A DNA stretch of 64,000 nt. Source: an uncultured Pseudomonadales bacterium (GTDB lineage: Bacteria; Pseudomonadota; Gammaproteobacteria; Pseudomonadales; Pseudohongiellaceae). The notes below the pieces were generated by a model that was not told the origin of the DNA, made no database searches, and saw only the letters and a program-made list of their open reading frames with translations. Location of the stretch: assembly GCA_943842505.1 (NCBI GenBank), contig CALTDI010000008.1, positions 1 through 64,000 on the forward strand, read 5' to 3'. This document shows, in pieces, positions 9,331 to 17,565 of this stretch (its first letter is position 1; every line of letters begins with the position of its first letter). The position numbers and the translations under genes are program-made.

Positions 9331-9598
9331 CTGAGTTCACTTAATTCCCGGGAATGGTTTCTTGTTCCTCCAGATAGGCTGGTGTATTCGGTTGATCCTC
9401 AGATATTTCTGAGTTTTCTTAATTCCCGGGAGTATATTCTGGTTCCTCCAGATAGGCTGGTGTATCTGGGGGGCTAGAGTTTTTTTTGAGTTAACTCAAT
9501 TCCCGGGAGTGTATTCTGGTTCCTCCAGATAGGCTGGTGTATTCGGTTGATCCTCAGATATTTCTGAGTTTTATTAATTCCCGGGAGTGTATTCTCGA
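9331..9598. repeat. 78-bp tandem repeat (about 3.4 copies) overlapping the acylase 3' end
   Basis: A TTCCCGGGA box recurs at 9345, 9423, 9500 and 9578 (steps of 78, 77, 78 bp), and the surrounding sequence (GTTCCTCCAGATAGGCTGG, CTCAGATATTTCTGAG) repeats with it. The copy nearest the gene contains the end of the acylase reading frame and its stop. Read on the minus strand, the other copies can be translated into a similar tail ending EYTPGN or a variant plus a stop, so the array looks like tandem duplication of the coding 3' end. The second unit differs in its inner part (CTGGGGGGCTAGAG). Confidence 0.9.
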
Positions 9599-11802
9599 TC
9601 CAGATTCGCTTCTATGTCTTCTCTGTAGAACAGCACGTCTCTGAATAAACCCTTGGTATACATCTCGGCCTGGTCATCGAAATGAGGTGAGTTGGGGTCG
9701 TTGTTGAGGCCGCCAACAGTTATTGCCTTGGCCGAAACCCTATCGCCGAATTCCACGGCTGCAACGAAGCTATTGCCGCTAGTGCCGTACATCTTTCTGG
9801 TGCCCGGGTAGGTTCTGCTGCCAAACGATGCCAGCGATCCCCAGCGAGACGAGGCAAACGCTACCGGCAGGCTCTCTGCCTCATCGTCAAAATCCTGCAC
9901 GATATCGCCATTCAGCCGTTGATAGCGATTCACTTCTTCCCAGGGCACACGCCAGTCGCCGAAATCGGCTTGAAGTTGTTCTGCGGCGCTACGTAGCGAT
10001 CTTAGTTTTTCGGCGCTACTCGTATTGTCCGCCATGTACTCGTAGATATTAATTCCAGCGGCAGCCGCATCGCCAGCTACCTCTGTCATCAGGGCCTGCC
10101 CCCAATAGACGGCGAGGGTGGTAGCGGTTGAGTCTAGTGAATAGGTGTAATCCCAGTCGCGCAGCAGGTCGATATATTCCAGAGTATTGGACTGTATCGA
10201 AACGGGAAGGTCGCCCTGTCCGTCGACGGCGGTAGTGAGCAGCAGTTTCGGTATCAGGTCTTCGAATGCGGTCAGCGTAGGGTCATAGGCCGCCTCGATC
10301 AGCCTGTCTAGTGTAAAGTCGTTGCGGTCTTCGAGCACGCGAACGGCATGCACGCCGCGCGGGTTCTCTGGGTTGTTGGCCATGTAGGAAGGGTAGTCTT
10401 CTGCCTTGGGGCTAAAGTCTCCCGCCGCAGTGAACGGCCAATTATTCGTATTCTGAATCCAGCCATTGGCAGGGTTCAACAGGTGGATAATCTCATCGAC
10501 GCTGTGCAGGCCCTGCCACTCAGTCGCCGGGTTGCTGCCATCCAGCGGGCTATTCCAGTCGAATGAGGTGTCGCGTATCGGAATAAAATTGCCATGATAA
10601 TAGGCAATGTTTCCGTCGGAGTCGGCGTAGACTGTGTTATTCGAAGAGTTCGTTCTCAGCTCCATGCTCGCGTAGAACTGTTCGTGGTTCTGCGCCTTGG
10701 TGCGCGTATAGGATTGAGTGAGTGCCTTTATAGGTTCCTGCATGAGCTTGATGCTCACCCATTTTCCGTCTTGCTCGCGGATTATCGGTCCATGATGACT
10801 GTGGTACACAGTGAAACTCTGTAGCGCCATATCATCACCGTTTTTATATGGCAGACTGAGTTCTGTCTCGGTTAATTTACGCTCCTCATCACCAAAGAGG
10901 TAATAGTAGCCATCATCTTTCTGGATGATAGTTTCCAGATACTCATCGATCGCATCGGCACGACTGGAAGTGTGCATCCAGCCGGTGTTTTCATTGAAGC
11001 CCTGATAGACAAAAAATTGCCCCCAGGTAACGGCGCCGTAGGCATTCAATCCTTCCTCGCTGACCATATGTAATTCGGATCGAAAGAAGAATGAGGTGTG
11101 GGGATTGATAAGCAAAAGCGCCTCACCATTCTCGGTATTCATTGGGGCTATCGCGAATCCATTGGAGCCCCGTGGTTCGTTGTCGGAGATGGCCTCGGCC
11201 TGCGCCACTAGCTCGCCATCGCCATAGAATCGTTGCAACTCGCGAAGATTCACTCGTTCGATATCGCCGCCAATGCTGCCTTCGGAGAAGGACAGCGCCA
11301 TCCAGGGTTCAAATCTGTCGATGACACGGGGCGTGACCTCGGGATGCATGTGAAGATAGTAATTGAGGCCGTCGGCGAAGGCATCCATCAGGGCCTGCAG
11401 CCACTCGGGGCTTTCCTCGTACTGAGTCTGCATGTCGATCGGATCGATGAACAGCTTCATGCGCAGGTCGCGAAACAGCTCCGCCTCACCCTCTGCCTCT
11501 GCCAGGCGACCCATCGCGTTAATATAGTTTGTCTCGACGCGGTTAAAATCGTCCTCAGCCTGGGCGTACAGTGTACCGAATACCGTATCGGCATCGGTCT
11601 TCCCATAGATGTGTGCAATGCCCCATTTGTCTCTGCTGATGGTGACGTTGCTCGCCCGTTGTTCCCAGCGGGCTAACTCGCTGGGAACAATCTGAGGGGC
11701 AGCGGCGACCGTCTGGCTCGCAGGGTCTGTCTGATCTGGCTGTGGTGAGCAGCCGGCAAGAAAGATCACCAACAGCAATGCTGAAAAGGGAGTTTTACTC
11801 AT
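9574..11802 (-). CDS. Penicillin-acylase-family (N-terminal nucleophile) amidase, lipoprotein
   Basis: A 742-residue precursor with a lipoprotein signal (SALLLVIFLAGC). Family members cut themselves and use the newly exposed Ser of the beta chain as nucleophile; the matching site is EPRGSNGFAIAP, with the Ser at about residue 213. Upstream the alpha chain has the usual RDKWGIAHIYGKTDADTVFG, and downstream INPHTSFF and FYQGFNENTGWMHTSS. Relatives hydrolyse acyl-homoserine lactones, aculeacin, penicillins or other N-acyl compounds; the substrate cannot be told here. The start at 11802 gives a clean signal peptide, better than the GTG at 11823. The last codons lie inside a tandem repeat. Confidence 0.9.
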   Translation of the reverse strand: MSKTPFSALLLVIFLAGCSPQPDQTDPASQTVAAAPQIVPSELARWEQRASNVTISRDKWGIAHIYGKTDADTVFGTLYAQAEDDFNRVETNYINAMGRLAEAEGEAELFRDLRMKLFIDPIDMQTQYEESPEWLQALMDAFADGLNYYLHMHPEVTPRVIDRFEPWMALSFSEGSIGGDIERVNLRELQRFYGDGELVAQAEAISDNEPRGSNGFAIAPMNTENGEALLLINPHTSFFFRSELHMVSEEGLNAYGAVTWGQFFVYQGFNENTGWMHTSSRADAIDEYLETIIQKDDGYYYLFGDEERKLTETELSLPYKNGDDMALQSFTVYHSHHGPIIREQDGKWVSIKLMQEPIKALTQSYTRTKAQNHEQFYASMELRTNSSNNTVYADSDGNIAYYHGNFIPIRDTSFDWNSPLDGSNPATEWQGLHSVDEIIHLLNPANGWIQNTNNWPFTAAGDFSPKAEDYPSYMANNPENPRGVHAVRVLEDRNDFTLDRLIEAAYDPTLTAFEDLIPKLLLTTAVDGQGDLPVSIQSNTLEYIDLLRDWDYTYSLDSTATTLAVYWGQALMTEVAGDAAAAGINIYEYMADNTSSAEKLRSLRSAAEQLQADFGDWRVPWEEVNRYQRLNGDIVQDFDDEAESLPVAFASSRWGSLASFGSRTYPGTRKMYGTSGNSFVAAVEFGDRVSAKAITVGGLNNDPNSPHFDDQAEMYTKGLFRDVLFYREDIEANLDREYTPGN

Positions 11803-11877
11803 AGTGGTTTCGCCTGTGCACAATCGCGTTAGTAGTGAACTTCTTGTTAGTTGTTAGTTGTTAGCTGCTACCAATGT

Positions 11878-13533
11878 CTAGTCAGTAACACGCTGTCCGT
11901 TAACCCATGTCTGTTTAACTTCTATCTGCCAAATCTCACTCTCATCGATTGCGAACATATCTCTATCGATGATGATGAAGTCTGCCTTCTTGCCCCTCTC
12001 GAGAGTGCCGAGTAAGTCTTCCTGATGACCGGAATAGGCTGCATCGATAGTAAAGCTGGCGAAGGCCTCGATCGCAGTCATCTTCTCTTCGGGAAACCAT
12101 CCTCCCGGCGGTTCGTTGTTCTTGTCCTGTCTGGTGATGGCGGCATGCAAACCGAAGAAGGGGTTCGGTGACTCTACCGGAAAATCAGAGCCATTTGCGA
12201 TCAAGGCTCCGGCGTCGATTAGTTTGCGCCAGGCATAGGCACCCTGAATGCGTGCATCGCCGATTCTATCCACAGCCATGTTCTTGTCGCTGGTGGCATG
12301 GGTTGCCTGCATGGAGGGTATGACTCCGAGTTCGGCAAAGCGAAGTATGTCTTCATAGCGCAGAATCTGCGCGTGTTCCACTCGATGTCGCAAACCTCCT
12401 GAATTTGTTTCAGCGATGAGTTGTTCGTAGTTGTCCAATACGACCTTGTTCGCGTTGTCGCCTATCGCGTGGGTGTTTACCTGAAAGCCCGCATTCATCG
12501 CAGCGCGCATGAAATATTCGAGACGCTCGGGGTTGTGCAGTAACAGGCCAGTGTGTCCCGCGAGGTCTGAATAGTCGTCTATCATTGCAGCGCCGCGGCT
12601 GCCCAGTGCGCCATCGGCTGCGATTTTCACACTGTTCATGGTGAGGGTGTCATCATTACTGCGGTAGTGTCCTTCGGCGAGGCGCTGCTCGTAGTAACTG
12701 TCTCCCGCCGACAGCATCACATTCACGCGAATAGGCAGAGGGCCGTCTAGGAGAAGCTGCTTATAGGCTTCTATCACACTACTGCCCGCTCCTGCATCGT
12801 GGACGCTGGTGAGGCCTTGCTTGGCTAGCTCCAGCATCGCCGTGTTCAAGGCGAATTTCTGTTCCTCCATGCTGGTGGCTGGTATCTGCGAGCTAACTAG
12901 AGCCATGGCATTGTCTACGAATACACCGGTTGGATTGCCATCCTCATCGCGAATAATCTGTCCGCCATCCGGGTCCTCGCTGCGCCGGTCTATTCCGGCT
13001 AGTTCCATAGCAAGGCTATTCGCCCATGCTGCGTGACCATCAACCCGGCGCAGCCATACCGGCTTGTTAGCGATAAGAACATCCAGACTAGAGGCCGATG
13101 GAAATTCGTTACTATCCCATAGTACCTGGTTCCAGCCGCGACCCTGGACCCACTGTAGCTGTTCATTATTTTCAGCGAAGTCGGCAACACGTTGCACCGC
13201 CTCTTGCTCGGTCTCGGTTCCCACCAGATCCGCACGCAGCAGGCTGAGGCCGTAGCTGAGTATGTGTCCATGGGCGTCAATCAGCCCGGGTAATAGCGTC
13301 TGGCCTTCACCATCGATAACCGTGTCTACTTCATCAGGAAGCTCCTCGTCTTCTGGAAAGACTCTGTCTACACTATCGTCTGTGAACTGAATTGCCGTGA
13401 AATGTTGTAGTTCACGACTCGAGTCCAGGGTATAGCCATTTACATTGGTGATGAGAGTGGTATCAGCATAGACAGATACATTAATCAGTATGCCTAAGGA
13501 TAGGGCTTGGGTGGATAGAAGTAGCTTGTTCAT
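11878..13533 (-). CDS. Exported amidohydrolase, YtcJ-like (Amidohydro_3)
   Basis: A 551-residue metal-dependent hydrolase with an N-terminal signal peptide (about 1-23). It shows the amidohydrolase order: GQTLLPGLIDAHGH (H88, H90), a middle stretch LGSRGAAM, NTHAIGDNANK, HRVEHAQIL and late GSDFPVESPNPF with the catalytic Asp. Relatives act on formamides, hydantoin-like or other amides; the substrate is not evident. It is upstream of and in the same direction as the acylase (75 bp gap), suggesting a two-gene amide-degrading unit. Confidence 0.87.
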   Translation of the reverse strand: MNKLLLSTQALSLGILINVSVYADTTLITNVNGYTLDSSRELQHFTAIQFTDDSVDRVFPEDEELPDEVDTVIDGEGQTLLPGLIDAHGHILSYGLSLLRADLVGTETEQEAVQRVADFAENNEQLQWVQGRGWNQVLWDSNEFPSASSLDVLIANKPVWLRRVDGHAAWANSLAMELAGIDRRSEDPDGGQIIRDEDGNPTGVFVDNAMALVSSQIPATSMEEQKFALNTAMLELAKQGLTSVHDAGAGSSVIEAYKQLLLDGPLPIRVNVMLSAGDSYYEQRLAEGHYRSNDDTLTMNSVKIAADGALGSRGAAMIDDYSDLAGHTGLLLHNPERLEYFMRAAMNAGFQVNTHAIGDNANKVVLDNYEQLIAETNSGGLRHRVEHAQILRYEDILRFAELGVIPSMQATHATSDKNMAVDRIGDARIQGAYAWRKLIDAGALIANGSDFPVESPNPFFGLHAAITRQDKNNEPPGGWFPEEKMTAIEAFASFTIDAAYSGHQEDLLGTLERGKKADFIIIDRDMFAIDESEIWQIEVKQTWVNGQRVTD

Positions 13534-13675
13534 GGTCTTAATTTCTTATCTGATGAATTGACGAGGGTAAATACTAGCAACTTCCTCTAAAGCTGTCATG
13601 ACAGCGAGCGTATCGAGACGCGAATCGCTTTCAGGCAAGGTAACACACTGCGCCGGTTTCTATAAGAAAGTCTCG

Positions 13676-13716
13676 GCGAAAAAAAACCCGGTCACTTCGC
13701 AGTGGCCGGGTTTTTT
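13676..13716 (-). terminator. Bidirectional terminator downstream of the first redoxin-heme-PHM gene
   Basis: AAAAAACCCGG (13681-13691) pairs with CCGGGTTTTTT (13706-13716), with an additional CAC/GTG pairing inside the loop. A-tract and T-tract make it usable on both strands; it lies 20 bp past the minus-strand stop at 13736. Confidence 0.9.
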
Positions 13717-13735
13717 ACAAACCTCTAGCTAAGAC

Positions 13736-15481
13736 CTATTCACCTTCGCCAGCTTCTGCTTCGACATATCTGAAGAAGCCGAAGAACATCTCTTGCCAGG
13801 TTTGTTCCCCCCACGAGATCGTTGAAGACGGGTCAGGGTTAAAAGGGTTATTCGCCGAATTGTCGAATGTAGCCCTGAATACCATCTCTGTGCCGGCTGG
13901 CAAGAACTTAGGTTCTTTGAAGTCATAAGTCTTCTGCCAGTTAAATTGATAGTTAGGTACGTTAAGAATTTCCTCTACCTCACCATCAGGATAGACGAGT
14001 TTGAAATTCGCATCAGAGCCGCGGTAATGCATGTGCGGTCCAACCATAGTCAGTAGTGAGTCTTTGCGGAATTTCTTGGTTGCTACCATCTCGTGATCGG
14101 CTTCGAATGGCTCGATAGAGATATCGAGATCTGAAGCTGAGCCGCCAAGGATAGGACGATCAGGCTCTTCATCCCACAGGTAGATACCAATCTCTGAAGC
14201 ATCTACGGCTTCTTTACCTGAAGTGGTGTAATGCATCTGCAGCATCAATCCGCCACCAACTTCAAGAGGATAGCCCGCACCTTCAGGGTAGGTGTTGAGT
14301 GAATTACCCGGCGCATAGGCACCAAGACCTATGCCCTGATTTAGAATTTCAAACTCATTCAAGCCATTGGCGCCGTAGGAGAAGGCGATAATGTGATGCA
14401 GAACTGTAGTATCACCCGGCGTAAACTCAACTGCTTTTACCCAGATGTCTTCTTCAAGATCCAGAGGAATCATAAGATTTCGATAGTCTTGAACACCGGT
14501 TGCAGGAATACGCTGTTCCGGAATAGGAATGATGATGTCTGGCGTACCGTTAGCCCACTTAACCGCTTCGGGGCGGTATTCTGCAAGAGGGTCGGAATCG
14601 TCATTGTTAGGTGAGCCAGCATTGATCCAGCTAACCAGCTTCTGAGTTTCGTCAATAGTAATGTGGTTCACGCCGTGGAAGCTTTCCACATATTCGCTAT
14701 CGATCTGCCCCGGCGGCATACGCTTGGTATAAAGCGTTTCGCGGATCATTGGCGACCAACCTTGAACCATCTGATGGCTGCTCATTGCGAAAGGGGCTAT
14801 GCCGCCTTCCATGTGACAGCTAACGCAGCGTTCTTTAAGAATTGGTGCGATATCGTTGGCATAGGACAGTGCCTCAGCATGTGCTGCATCGACGGTGAAT
14901 TCTATCACATCTCCCTTGCTCGCTAGTTGCTCCACAGTGATTTCTTGATCACTAAGAATCGCTGTCAGTGCGTCTGCAACATAATGCTCTTTCGCGCGTC
15001 TTGCACGGCTACCTTCGGAGAAACGATCGTTAAGCGCGCCGCGGTAAATAACTTCTTTGGCTGAGGGGTCAAGAATGACCACTTCCGCTGTGCGACTAAT
15101 GCCCAGCTCCTCTGCTACCAGTTGTGTGTCATCCATCAATACGCGAAGAGTAATATCTTCTTTCTCTGCGGCTTCTCGCATGGCGAGCTTGTCTGTGGAG
15201 CCGGTTGAGTTGATCATCAGGAACTCGACCTTCTGTCCTTCGAACTGCTCTGCGACGTCCGCAAGATCAGAGGCAGCGCGTCGCGCATCTCTATTAGCCG
15301 GGTCGTAGGAAAAAAGCACAATCGCCTGCTCATCGCCGTGGCGGCTGAGTTGGAAAAATCGACCATCGGCATCGACTAGTGAGAAGTCACTAATACGTTC
15401 AGCGGCATTTGCTGACATACCAACAAATACTGTCATCAAAGATGCAGTGGCGATCTTGGCAATCATTGAAAATCTAAGCAT
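13736..15481 (-). CDS. Redoxin-heme-PHM fusion: type II copper monooxygenase, paralogue 1
   Basis: An exported 581-residue protein (signal peptide ~1-26). Domains: redoxin-like fold ~30-180; one c-type heme motif CVSCH at 219-223 followed by KRMPP at 253-257; then a two-lobed copper monooxygenase domain ~315-575. The metal ligands known in animal PHM all have counterparts: H362/H363 and H417 (first copper), H483/H485 and M565 (second copper). PHM-type enzymes hydroxylate a carbon next to nitrogen or on a side chain with O2 and reductant. Unlike its two paralogues, the redoxin active-site loop (FSYDPANRDAR) has no Cys, so it cannot be a thiol peroxidase. A GAGGAG ribosome site precedes the start. 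Two paralogues lie at 20673 and 22712. Confidence 0.85.
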   Translation of the reverse strand: MLRFSMIAKIATASLMTVFVGMSANAAERISDFSLVDADGRFFQLSRHGDEQAIVLFSYDPANRDARRAASDLADVAEQFEGQKVEFLMINSTGSTDKLAMREAAEKEDITLRVLMDDTQLVAEELGISRTAEVVILDPSAKEVIYRGALNDRFSEGSRARRAKEHYVADALTAILSDQEITVEQLASKGDVIEFTVDAAHAEALSYANDIAPILKERCVSCHMEGGIAPFAMSSHQMVQGWSPMIRETLYTKRMPPGQIDSEYVESFHGVNHITIDETQKLVSWINAGSPNNDDSDPLAEYRPEAVKWANGTPDIIIPIPEQRIPATGVQDYRNLMIPLDLEEDIWVKAVEFTPGDTTVLHHIIAFSYGANGLNEFEILNQGIGLGAYAPGNSLNTYPEGAGYPLEVGGGLMLQMHYTTSGKEAVDASEIGIYLWDEEPDRPILGGSASDLDISIEPFEADHEMVATKKFRKDSLLTMVGPHMHYRGSDANFKLVYPDGEVEEILNVPNYQFNWQKTYDFKEPKFLPAGTEMVFRATFDNSANNPFNPDPSSTISWGEQTWQEMFFGFFRYVEAEAGEGE

Positions 15482-15834
15482 TTCGCTCTCCTCAAACTAC
15501 AAAAAATAGTGGGTACTACTTTACAAACTAGGCATGCATAGTAGGGTGCATGTTCCGGGAATACTTCCCGAATATTGAAAAAACAGAGAATTTGAATAAT
15601 CGAATAGCTGTTTTTAGCTAAAACTGCCCGTAGTTCCCCGTTTATACGTGATCTATGTATTTCTGGTTCACTGTTAGATGGCTTGTATTCTCAGAATCAG
15701 GGGCTCAACTACTGACTTTTCGAGCACTGTTTGCTCGCGTGCAACCTCTGGAATAGGACGTGAGGCGGGCGGGTCTGGAGTAGCAATGGATGCTGGTACT
15801 TAAGGGGTAGCAAAAGGTAGAATTTAGCTCCATT
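15482..15834. other. Divergent intergenic region upstream of paralogue 1
   Basis: Contains an imperfect palindrome TTCCGGGAA-tac-TTCCCGAA at 15553-15572 that could bind a regulator, and a small inverted repeat TAGCT/AGCTA near 15605-15620. No convincing -35/-10 pair was found. Confidence 0.35.
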
Positions 15835-16689
15835 ATGGTGCGCAGTGAGGCAAGAAAATTGTTCTTTAGAAGCACGGGGCAGACCCTAGTTGCTAAACAC
15901 CTAGCTTGCTTGGCCCGATCCAATGGGTGCGAGGCTTTCTATAGAGTTGTAGCGATATCCTTACTGCTGGTCATTTCAGCCCAGTCTCACTCCGCCGAGC
16001 TGCGCATTGCCCATTGCCTGTATGGATGCCCCCAAGGTGGCAGCGTCGAGAATCATCTGGTTCTCAGACCTATCTATGCGCTGTCTTACAATACGCAGAA
16101 CAAGGTGGCGGACTGGGCCGCCTACCGAGTGACGGCGGGTTCAATTGGTATCGCCTCTAGCCTGTCGCGTCAGAGCGTGAAAGACGACTTTATTGAAGAG
16201 ACGCTGACGGAACTCGATTTTTTAGGTTCCCAAGAGCTTGGGCTCACCCGTGCGCAATTGGTGCCATTGGTTAATTTCGCTGGAACGCCGTATTGGAATG
16301 ACGTGAACTTCCTGAGCAACACGGTAGCGCGCAGCCAGAATTTAAGCCAGGGGGCCTGGTACGGTCTGGAATGGTCAATAAGAAATCTGGTTAATAGAAA
16401 GAACGAGGTCTATATTCTAGCTGGGCCCATATTTAGAGAGCAGCCGTCGGTTGCGAGTTTGGAAACAGAAACACCGCATAGAGTACCAGATGCATTTTTC
16501 AAAATAATTGTCTCCACCGATGATCAGGCGACTGCATTCATTTTCGATCAGGATCTTGCGGTTCACGTCCATCACTGTGACAACAGGGCCAGCATTGAAG
16601 AGATCGAAACAGCGACAGGCTTGGATCTGTTTCCCCAGAACTCCAGACTGGTTGCGGGATCGCTTGATGCCAGTCTGGGTTGTTTCTAG
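15835..16689 (+). CDS. NUC1-fold (DNA/RNA non-specific endonuclease) protein lacking the catalytic motif
   Basis: A 284-residue protein with a hydrophobic export segment at about 36-54 after a long, doubtful N-terminus (a start downstream is possible, but no good ribosome site is seen). The mature part begins like NUC1 nucleases: HCLYGCPQGG, PIYALSYNTQNKVADWAAYRVT, and later FLSNTVARSQNLSQGAWYGLE, which matches the conserved Asn/Gln/Glu face. The catalytic DRGH box should occur in between, but reads T138-R139-A140-Q141, so the general-base His and the Asp are both lost. Probably an inactive nuclease fold with a binding role. It stands alone between two minus-strand genes. Confidence 0.7.
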   Translation: MVRSEARKLFFRSTGQTLVAKHLACLARSNGCEAFYRVVAISLLLVISAQSHSAELRIAHCLYGCPQGGSVENHLVLRPIYALSYNTQNKVADWAAYRVTAGSIGIASSLSRQSVKDDFIEETLTELDFLGSQELGLTRAQLVPLVNFAGTPYWNDVNFLSNTVARSQNLSQGAWYGLEWSIRNLVNRKNEVYILAGPIFREQPSVASLETETPHRVPDAFFKIIVSTDDQATAFIFDQDLAVHVHHCDNRASIEEIETATGLDLFPQNSRLVAGSLDASLGCF

Positions 16690-16754
16690 CTGCGTTACTT
16701 TAGCGCTAGTGTTAAAGCCTGAATTGATTGAGGTTTAAATGAAACCTGCCTCGA

Positions 16755-17327
16755 CTAGCGGATCTCGGCTAGGAAATAGTCATCGCCAATAAGCTCATTG
16801 ATAAGCCTGTCCAGAGCGGCGCGAACGGTAACGGTCATACCTTCACTGGTGGGTGTTCTGCCTCTGCCAAATAGCGTGGTTTGCCACACGGTGCGGCTCC
16901 CGCTCATTAGCTGTACCGACGTTCGCAGGGTTAGTTCTAGTGTCTCTACACCGCCGCGATCGATAATCTTTGCTTCACTGGAAAGCAGGTTACCTTGTAG
17001 AAACATATCCCCATCGGCATCAACCAGCTTGGCATTGGCATTGGCAAAGCCGCTGGTCATAGCATCCTGAATTATTTCGGAGATCGCCTTCTCGGCTTGA
17101 AAGCCATCGGCTCCTAAAAGAGCAGCGTCTGTAATCAGGCGAGGATTATCAAACGAGCGGCCATCGGTAAACTCGGCAATGCGCAGGCTGACCTTCATAT
17201 TGCTAAGATCGCTGCGAGCAGCGCCCTCCATTTTATAGTTGATGACAAGGTCTTCAGCGGCAATTACAGAGGCGGAAAAAAATCCAAGGCATGCAGCGCA
17301 AATTGAAATCAAAAATCGAATTTTCAT
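16755..17327 (-). CDS. Exported hypothetical protein (weakly YajG-like)
   Basis: 190 residues with a clear signal peptide (MKIRFLISICAACLGFFSASVIA). The mature protein alternates short beta strands, with AEFTDGRSFDNPRLI near the start and a region of repeated strand pattern (LELTLRTSVQLMSG, TVWQTTLFGRGRTP), a layout reminiscent of YajG/LPS-export-type small periplasmic proteins. No conserved catalytic residue is visible and I cannot name a function. It is convergent with the NUC1-like gene. Confidence 0.6.
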   Translation of the reverse strand: MKIRFLISICAACLGFFSASVIAAEDLVINYKMEGAARSDLSNMKVSLRIAEFTDGRSFDNPRLITDAALLGADGFQAEKAISEIIQDAMTSGFANANAKLVDADGDMFLQGNLLSSEAKIIDRGGVETLELTLRTSVQLMSGSRTVWQTTLFGRGRTPTSEGMTVTVRAALDRLINELIGDDYFLAEIR

Positions 17328-17504
17328 GGAACTAAGTCTCTCGTTGTTTAGCGATTCATTATTGTTTGGAAGAGCTATTTAAATATTTCGAATAGCGTCG
17401 TTTGCTCTCAGGCCGAGCATAATTGACATGTTGGGTATGATCAAGCATGGAGCCTGAATAGAGACTTAACGCTGCCTAGTTACCGGAGTTCGGTATATCC
17501 AAGT

Positions 17505-17541
17505 ACAAAAAAAGCCGCGTCGAATTGCTTCGACGCGGCTT
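17505..17541 (-). terminator. Terminator of the NHL propeller gene
   Basis: A perfect 13-bp stem: AAGCCGCGTCGAA (17512-17524) with TTCGACGCGGCTT (17529-17541) and a 4-nt loop. On the minus strand it is followed by a run of T. Confidence 0.93.
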
Positions 17542-17565
17542 CGTTTAAAACGCTCTAGAGAGTTT

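Noticed and set aside
9331-9598. CRISPR-like array
   Set aside because: The repeats are directly adjacent with no unique spacers, the unit is 78 bp, no cas gene is near, and one copy is part of a coding sequence.
15057-15308. An 83-codon plus-strand frame inside paralogue 1
   Set aside because: It is antisense to conserved coding sequence with a Ser-rich composition typical of a shadow frame.
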